A stretch of 64,000 nucleotides of DNA from Burkholderiales bacterium. Its GTDB lineage: Bacteria; Pseudomonadota; Gammaproteobacteria; Burkholderiales; Burkholderiaceae_C. The notes under the pieces are model-generated. The model had not been told where the DNA came from. It searched no databases and worked only from the letters and a program-made list of their open reading frames with translations. Below, in pieces: positions 60,327 through 64,000 of the stretch. Positions within the stretch are counted from its first letter, which is position 1, and every line of letters starts with the position of its first letter. A program made the position numbers and the translations under genes. The DNA lies in contig JAUVWL010000015.1 in NCBI GenBank assembly GCA_030604135.1, positions 40,536 to 104,535 of the forward strand. Direction: 5' to 3'.

Positions 60327-60370
60327 TGGCGCGGCTGGCGGGGATCGAACCCACGACCCTTGGCTTCGGA
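60327..60370 (-). pseudogene. 3' fragment of tRNA-Arg(CCG), island attachment site
   Basis: On the minus strand the sequence runs TCCGAAGCCAAGGGTCGTGG, then GTTCGATCCCCGCCAGCCGC and GCCA. It gives a T arm (GTGGG stem, TTCGATC loop, CCCGC), an acceptor strand CAGCCGC, discriminator G, and CCA. The anticodon loop CCGAA is present, but the 5' stem that should match GCCAA is missing (AAGGC replaces it), and there is no D arm or 5' acceptor. This is what remains when an element integrates in a tRNA 3' half. The intact gene should be to the right, beyond the window. Confidence 0.7.
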
Positions 60371-60374
60371 GCCT

Positions 60375-60406
60375 TCAAAACCATCCGGTATGTCAGATGG
60401 TTTTGA
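60375..60406. repeat. Perfect 11-bp inverted repeat at island edge
   Basis: TCAAAACCATC (60375-60385) and GATGGTTTTGA (60396-60406) with a 10-base loop. It begins five bases after the tRNA fragment ends. It may be an arm of the attachment site or a hairpin of the lost element. Confidence 0.5.
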
Positions 60407-60618
60407 GTTGTACTGTGCGTCGCAGTGAGACGTCTTTAGAGGGAAGACAGCCACAACATGAAGCTTGACAACGGGACGGCGGGTGACCTATTGCCATCAC
60501 TTAATGTCCACTTTACGTAGATCAGCTTGATTTGTCCAGTCATGCCCTTCATGCATGGGATGACCATCGGTCCGATTCAACAAGTGCATAAGCAGGACTT
60601 CCACTCAAAACACAATGA

Positions 60619-60807
60619 ATGGCAGATCTCGTCGAGCGGGTGATCACGAAGTTTTGCGTCGACCACCCCAAGCGCAATCTCCTAGCGTTCGTGTACGGTC
60701 ACCTTGGCCAGCACGACCTGCTGCGCGCGCGGACCGACGCAGGGAAGTGCCTGATGCTGGCCTGCCTCAACCTCGTGGAGTGCGAGGCCTACATCGGTGC
60801 ACAGTAG
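60619..60807 (+). CDS. Small hypothetical island protein
   Basis: 62 residues, MADLVERVITKFCVDHPKRN to YIGAQ, with mixed helix-like composition and three Cys. No ribosome site is clear; a CACAAT lies just before. The codon use looks gene-like, but it has no known match in my memory. It is uncertain. Confidence 0.3.
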   Translation: MADLVERVITKFCVDHPKRNLLAFVYGHLGQHDLLRARTDAGKCLMLACLNLVECEAYIGAQ

Positions 60808-61139
60808 CAGTCCAACTGAGCTGCGTGCGGCCGGGCAAGATGGGTTGACTGGACGCTAACCAGTCTCGTACTCGCTCTGTCGGCCAGGATCGGTCCCAGG
60901 AGGCTTATCTCGCGCCTCATTCCCCTCCGGGCATGCCAGCTCTGTTTTGCGCATCGCTAGTGATCTGCTTTCCCTCAAAAGGGGGGTGTTGCTTGTCATG
61001 CGGTTCGGTTAAATTGACCCTATCGCAGTGTTCAGATAGCTGGCATGCCCATCACGAAGTTCAGAATGCAGGTCGTGCGTCAGTTGTGCATTAATGAACA
61101 ATCAGGTCTGGACATGAAGTACCTTACGGGAAGGGAATC
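60808..61139. other. Island stretch without a supported gene
   Basis: No intact frame of note. The block TAGTGATCTGCTTTCC near 60958 recurs near 62627 with one change. TTGACC at 61014-61019 with GATAGC at 61035 is a weak promoter candidate for the next gene. Confidence 0.35.
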
Positions 61140-62105
61140 ATGACAAGTCGTTCTCGGAAGCAAGCTGACGTCTTTCGCAGCGTCAAGGGACATGTGCGCG
61201 CCATAACTGGCCTCAGGCGCTTCGAAACCGGCGCGGTCCAGCCGCTGCAACAGGTGGTATACGACGGCGACACCATACAAGTGAATCTACAGGGTAGCGG
61301 CTCGTTGCGTTTCCTTGGAATCGACACGGCTGAGCTGCGACTGAATAACCGCTTGCTAGACCATCCGCAGATGGTTGCCCGCTTTGCCGACCCATCGATT
61401 CTGGACATCCCCGGCATCGAATTGGGGCTGCGTACGTATCTGTCCACGCGGATCGGGCCTGACACTGGGCCGAACCAACTGCGCCATGCTAGAAATGGAC
61501 AGCAGGCACTTGAAGCAATGGTCCGAACTGACATGGCCGCCCTTGGGGCAACCCCTGACAGCTTTTCGGTCTATCTGGAGTTCTCTTACGAAGTATTTGA
61601 CAGCCACGGCCGCTGCCTCGTCTTCGTCAATCGCTATCAAGCTGGCACTGCGACATCCAGCCCGCGTCCGCTCTCCTATAACGAGCGTATGCTGCAAACA
61701 GGGATGTCGCTTCCGTTCTTTATCTGGCCGAACACCGCTCCCTTCCGTGATGCAAAAACCGTCATCGACGCGGTGCCCCAGCCTGGCGAGCTGGGAAAGC
61801 TCGCAACGCGTGGCAAGCTGGCTGCGGCTCGCCAAATGGTCAAGACGGCGCGCGCTGCCGCGACGGCCGGGGATGGGACTGTGTTCGACCCAGCTGATCC
61901 TCAAACACTCGAGGGCTTTGAGCTGCGCTTCTTGCATCGTGGCGTCCTGCCCAATCGTGGCGTGATCGACCTGTCGCGCCGGACCGACACCATTTTGCGC
62001 CCGCAGAACTACCATTTGATCCCGCTGCCCGAGGATCGGCTGTTCGTCCCGGCCGAATTCGTGCCAGCATTTGTCGCGCGGGGATGGAAACTCGAGGGCT
62101 GGTGA
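61140..62105 (+). CDS. Staphylococcal-nuclease-like (SNase-fold) island protein
   Basis: A 321-residue protein. The N-terminal part has QPLQQVVYDGDTIQVNLQGS and LRFLGIDTAELRLN, the D-G-D-T and R-x-x-G-I-D-T-x-E motifs of thermonuclease, which bind calcium and the phosphate. The rest (about 100-321) is much longer than a plain SNase and has YLEFSYEVFDSHGRCLVFVN, which may complete the OB fold, and a C-terminal domain of unknown kind. AAGGGAATC precedes the ATG. It has no signal peptide, so a cytoplasmic nucleic-acid role is possible; a defence or mobile-element job is inference. Confidence 0.7.
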   Translation: MTSRSRKQADVFRSVKGHVRAITGLRRFETGAVQPLQQVVYDGDTIQVNLQGSGSLRFLGIDTAELRLNNRLLDHPQMVARFADPSILDIPGIELGLRTYLSTRIGPDTGPNQLRHARNGQQALEAMVRTDMAALGATPDSFSVYLEFSYEVFDSHGRCLVFVNRYQAGTATSSPRPLSYNERMLQTGMSLPFFIWPNTAPFRDAKTVIDAVPQPGELGKLATRGKLAAARQMVKTARAAATAGDGTVFDPADPQTLEGFELRFLHRGVLPNRGVIDLSRRTDTILRPQNYHLIPLPEDRLFVPAEFVPAFVARGWKLEGW

Positions 62106-62404
62106 ACCCGCATGGTAAAAGGTCTAGCAGGCCGTTGAAGAATCCCCCGCTGGCGCCCGCGTCGGGCGCTACGAATTGAAGTCATCGGCGTCAGTTCCCA
62201 GGAAGCGCTTTACTACAACGTGATGGTCAAGGGTGCCTGCCGGGCAGCGTCTCAAGCCTGATCGACTTGAGGCTGTGGCGTCCGACTGGCAGGCCGTCGC
62301 AGCAGCAGCTGCCGGCCGGGGGGCGCCTGTTCCTTACCAGGACGCAGTTCGGGCACATGCACGTGATGCGGCCGCCAGGCTTTCTTTGCGTGACTCGGCG
62401 TTGA

Positions 62405-62475
62405 AGCTGTCCGCACTGTGGCCAGCGGATCGTCAGCACCTTGGATCACTATCTACCCGAGTCCGAATACGCCAT
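62405..62475 (+). pseudogene. Fragment of an HNH-type endonuclease
   Basis: The frame gives SCPHCGQRIVSTLDHYLPES, the zinc-knuckle and T-L-D-H-Y-L-P block typical of HNH endonucleases. A TGA stop lies directly before it and no start is present; after the block the sequence loses similarity to the family. It is a remnant. Confidence 0.4.
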
Positions 62476-62572
62476 CTGTTGCGGCAACCCACGGGACAGT
62501 CTGGGCAAGCATTCCGGTGACGTGTGGCGGCAGTTTGCCGGTCGCCTCAATGAGCTTGATGATTTTTTTCAT
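62453..62572 (-). CDS. Possible small protein, 39 residues
   Basis: Begins MKKIIKLIEATGKLPPHVTG and continues MLAQTVPWVAATDGVFGLG. AAAGG lies about six bases before the ATG. It may be the truncated start of a larger gene cut near 62453. It overlaps the HNH fragment on the other strand. Not recognised. Confidence 0.3.
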   Translation of the reverse strand: MKKIIKLIEATGKLPPHVTGMLAQTVPWVAATDGVFGLG

Positions 62573-63050
62573 GTCGGGCCTTTGTGACTCGCGCTCTCGC
62601 GGCTGATTTCTCAGTTCTTTCGCGCGTAGTGATCTGGTTTCCGCGTTCCCGCGTGGCAGGAACAGTGACATGCTTGTCACGACTCTTCAAACCCTACAGG
62701 GGGTTTTGAGTTGGAGGTCTACAGCAGTTCGCTGCGCTGACCTCCGCAAGGCAACCAGGCGTGGCCGTTGGTTTGCATATGGTATGACAGAAACATTCGC
62801 ACTTAGTTGGTGCGTGACTTCGCTTAGTTTCGGATTGGCCGAAGGCCGTAGCGTGCAGTCCTTCGGACTGGTGGCCGCTCGCCGCGAGGCGGCTTTTGCG
62901 TGTGTGTGACGGGTCCGCCGTGGTTTCCGTGCTTGCCTGAGTTGTCGCCTTGGCCGGTGACTTTGCTTCGGGCCTGTCAGGGGTCGGCGCGGTGCGCCTG
63001 CAAGGGTGCGTTTCTCCAGGTACTCACCCGGTTGCTTGTAGACTGTTTCA

Positions 63051-63130
63051 TGGTGGTTGAGCCTTTCTCAGGTTCGATGGTTTTGGTGTCGTAGCCCCCA
63101 TTGTGAGGACCAGCGACGGTTCAACCACCA
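63051..63130. repeat. Inverted repeat in the island
   Basis: TGGTGGTTGAGCC (63051-63063) and GGTTCAACCACCA (63118-63130) are inverted with one mismatch, 54 bases apart. It is not an integron attC: the ends lack the required orientation of the AAC/GTT cores. Role unknown. Confidence 0.4.
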
Positions 63131-63289
63131 ACTCTCAACCTTCAACTACGAGCGGGACATCGCCGTTTTGACGGATTCCCCGTCCTGCAGCACGCGTGCA
63201 ACCGCCTCTCTGTTCGGGTGCTTGGTGTTGCCGTGTATACGTATGTTGACACGATTCGTCAGCGTTGAAACACTGGAGTCAACACTCTG

Positions 63290-63306
63290 GAGAGAGAGAG
63301 AGAGAG
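63290..63306 (+). repeat. GA-dinucleotide tract in the antitoxin leader
   Basis: Eight and a half GA units (17 bases) lie directly before CGC and the antitoxin ATG at 63310, so the tract also acts as the ribosome binding site. Unit gain or loss could change the translation start region. Confidence 0.7.
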
Positions 63307-63309
63307 CGC

Positions 63310-63570
63310 ATGAGTACGTCACCATCACACATTTTCGCCTGGGGAAATGGCCTTGCGCTGCGGCTCACGAAGCCGATGGCCAAGACTGCCGGCGTAGCCG
63401 AAGGTTCGCCTGTGCGCGTCACGGTCAAGCCTGGCCGGATCGTGATCGACATCGATGTGGAGCCTACTCTGGACCAGATGCTGGCGGCCTTCGATCCGCA
63501 GAAGCACGGGAGTGAGGTCATGTCGGATCGTCCGGTGGGCATGGAGGCGTTTGCCAATGGCGACACGTAA
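63310..63570 (+). CDS. MazE/AbrB-type antitoxin
   Basis: An 86-residue antitoxin. The N-terminal SpoVT/AbrB swapped-hairpin domain has IFAWGNGLALRLTKPMAKTA and GVAEGSPVRVTVKPGRIVID; the C-terminal tail (LDQMLAAFDPQKHGSEVMSD) is acidic and should cap the toxin. It likely represses its own operon. The next gene's ATG overlaps its end by 14 bases. A GA tract forms its leader. Confidence 0.85.
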   Translation: MSTSPSHIFAWGNGLALRLTKPMAKTAGVAEGSPVRVTVKPGRIVIDIDVEPTLDQMLAAFDPQKHGSEVMSDRPVGMEAFANGDT

Positions 63571-63877
63571 ATCCGCGCTGTGGGTGCCTAAGCGGGCCGA
63601 GATCATCTTCATCCAGTTCTATCCGGCTAATGGTGAACAAATGCCAGGCAATCATCCGATGCTGGTGATTTCGACCAAGGCTTTCAAAGAGCGCACGCGC
63701 TTGGTTGTCGGCTTCCCAATGACGCACGTCGAGCGCCACAGGACAACCCCTTTGATCCAAGGTAGCACCAAGTCAGATCAGAGGGCCATCTGGCTCCTGA
63801 TGCCGGAAAACCTTCGGGACTTGCATACGCAGGCATGGGATGCGCTCCCAGCAAAAGGAGCCAAATCATGCGTTTGA
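63557..63877 (+). CDS. MazF/PemK-type toxin, C-terminus cut by an IS element
   Basis: 106 residues. The start MATRKSALWVPKRAEIIFIQ, then YPANGEQMPGNHPMLVISTK and LVVGFPMTHVERH match the PemK/MazF mRNA interferase fold. The usual C-terminus (helix with a QPKS-type motif) is not seen; the frame ends TGA at 63875, which is the first triplet of the IS3 end. A DNPFD-like stretch is present in a shifted frame near 63740, so a frameshift is also possible. It may be inactive. Confidence 0.75.
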   Translation: MATRKSALWVPKRAEIIFIQFYPANGEQMPGNHPMLVISTKAFKERTRLVVGFPMTHVERHRTTPLIQGSTKSDQRAIWLLMPENLRDLHTQAWDALPAKGAKSCV

Positions 63878-64000
63878 ACCGCCCCGGGTTTCGCGGAGGC
63901 TCCTTCGCTAGAGAATGGAGCCAAGATGAGAAAGTCACCGAAGTTTTCACCCGAGATGCGCGAGCGCGCGGTACGCATGGTTCAGGAGCACCGCAGCGAG
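63875..64000 (+). mobile_element. Left end of an IS3-family insertion sequence
   Basis: The end begins TGAACCGCCCCGGGTTTCGC, typical of IS3-type termini (TGA...), followed by a short leader and the orfA start. The rest is outside the window. It abuts the toxin gene. Confidence 0.6.
63926..64000 (+). CDS. IS3-family transposase OrfA (partial)
   Basis: The 25 visible residues MRKSPKFSPEMRERAVRMVQ and EHRSE form the start of the HTH-bearing OrfA of IS3-group elements. GGAG lies 5 bases before the ATG. The gene runs off the right edge. Confidence 0.8.
   Translation, partial: MRKSPKFSPEMRERAVRMVQEHRSE

Larger units (their letters stand above)
62106..63309. other. Island stretch of gene fragments, no intact gene
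   Basis: Over 1.2 kb between the nuclease gene and the antitoxin. It holds an HNH-type fragment (62405-62475), a possible 39-codon frame on the minus strand (62453-62572), a 13-base inverted repeat (63051-63063 and 63118-63130) and a repeated block near 62627. Decay or mosaic joining is likely. A longer minus-strand frame 62453-62680 includes the small one. Confidence 0.45.
60371..64000. mobile_element. Integrated genomic island (left part only)
   Basis: From the tRNA fragment to the window end the sequence changes character: long stretches without intact genes, lower G+C, accessory genes (nuclease-like, toxin-antitoxin) and an IS3 end. No integrase is in the visible part. The extent to the right is unknown. 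The boundary at 60370 rests on the tRNA fragment. Confidence 0.6.

Noticed and set aside
63051..63130. Integron attC site in the island
   Set aside because: The ends read GGTTGA and TCAACC, the opposite of the AAC...GTT layout an attC needs, and no integrase or cassette array is seen.
1..64000. CRISPR array, rRNA operon or replication origin
   Set aside because: No evenly spaced repeats with spacers, no rRNA-like sequence, and no dnaA-box cluster was seen while reading the window.

Overview
The window is high-GC DNA with dense genes, and its gene content points to a betaproteobacterium of the order Burkholderiales, most like the Comamonadaceae. The signs are a PhaM-type granule protein, ProQ, DUF3567, DUF3108 and DUF502 proteins, paired PilT/PilU, a compact PutA with a divergent Lrp-type regulator, and palindromic G/C-rich intergenic repeats. 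Assignments rest on reading the translations and motifs; no database search was run.

Left part (1-24 kb). It opens with a partial LplT-like MFS transporter and a ceramidase-like membrane protein, divergent from an XRE-type regulator. Next come ProQ, a FIST sensor protein and PhaM, then an enoyl-CoA hydratase divergent from a DksA-like zinc-finger protein across a perfect FNR-type box. A VOC protein, an amino-acid-type ABC binding protein, and a fumarylacetoacetate hydrolase/IclR divergent pair with a central palindromic operator follow. Then come DUF3108, DUF3567, ChaN, PurU, a LysR regulator, Hsp20 and GlcD (a second FNR-type box lies between the last two), a seven-PAS histidine kinase overlapping an Rcp1-like response regulator, and a biotinyl/carboxyltransferase fusion.

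Middle part (24-60 kb). This holds a PAS-GGDEF-EAL protein, a PuuA-like glutamine synthetase, putA with its divergent Lrp-family regulator, YggS, PilT/PilU, a hydroxyisobutyrate-type dehydrogenase, and the dolP/diaA/yraN/rsmI block. After it come DUF502, a Pat-like acyl-CoA synthetase/acetyltransferase, a Tat-exported intradiol dioxygenase, a YdjM-like protein, CopD, DinG, a patatin, a GntP-like permease, two further sensor kinases, an ornithine-cyclodeaminase-like enzyme, a DnaQ-like exonuclease and an EamA transporter. Repeats stand out here. Related palindromic elements lie between genes, and two copies of one repeat sit in frame inside putA and the ydjM-like gene. A MITE-like element is inserted exactly at the ydjM-like stop codon.

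Right end (60.3-64 kb). A 3' fragment of a tRNA-Arg(CCG) gene marks one edge of an integrated element whose other end, and integrase, are beyond the window. Inside are a staphylococcal-nuclease-like protein, gene fragments, about 1.2 kb with no intact gene, a MazE/MazF-type toxin-antitoxin pair with a GA-dinucleotide tract before the antitoxin start, and the left end of an IS3-family element that supplies the toxin stop codon.

A recurring signal is a -10-like hexamer exactly 6 bases before the ATG at eight genes with no obvious ribosome binding site. This suggests a set of leaderless or nearly leaderless mRNAs. I did not find a clear new defence system. The most unusual items are the leaderless promoter class, the in-frame repeats, the biotinyl-carboxyltransferase fusion and the tRNA-bounded island.
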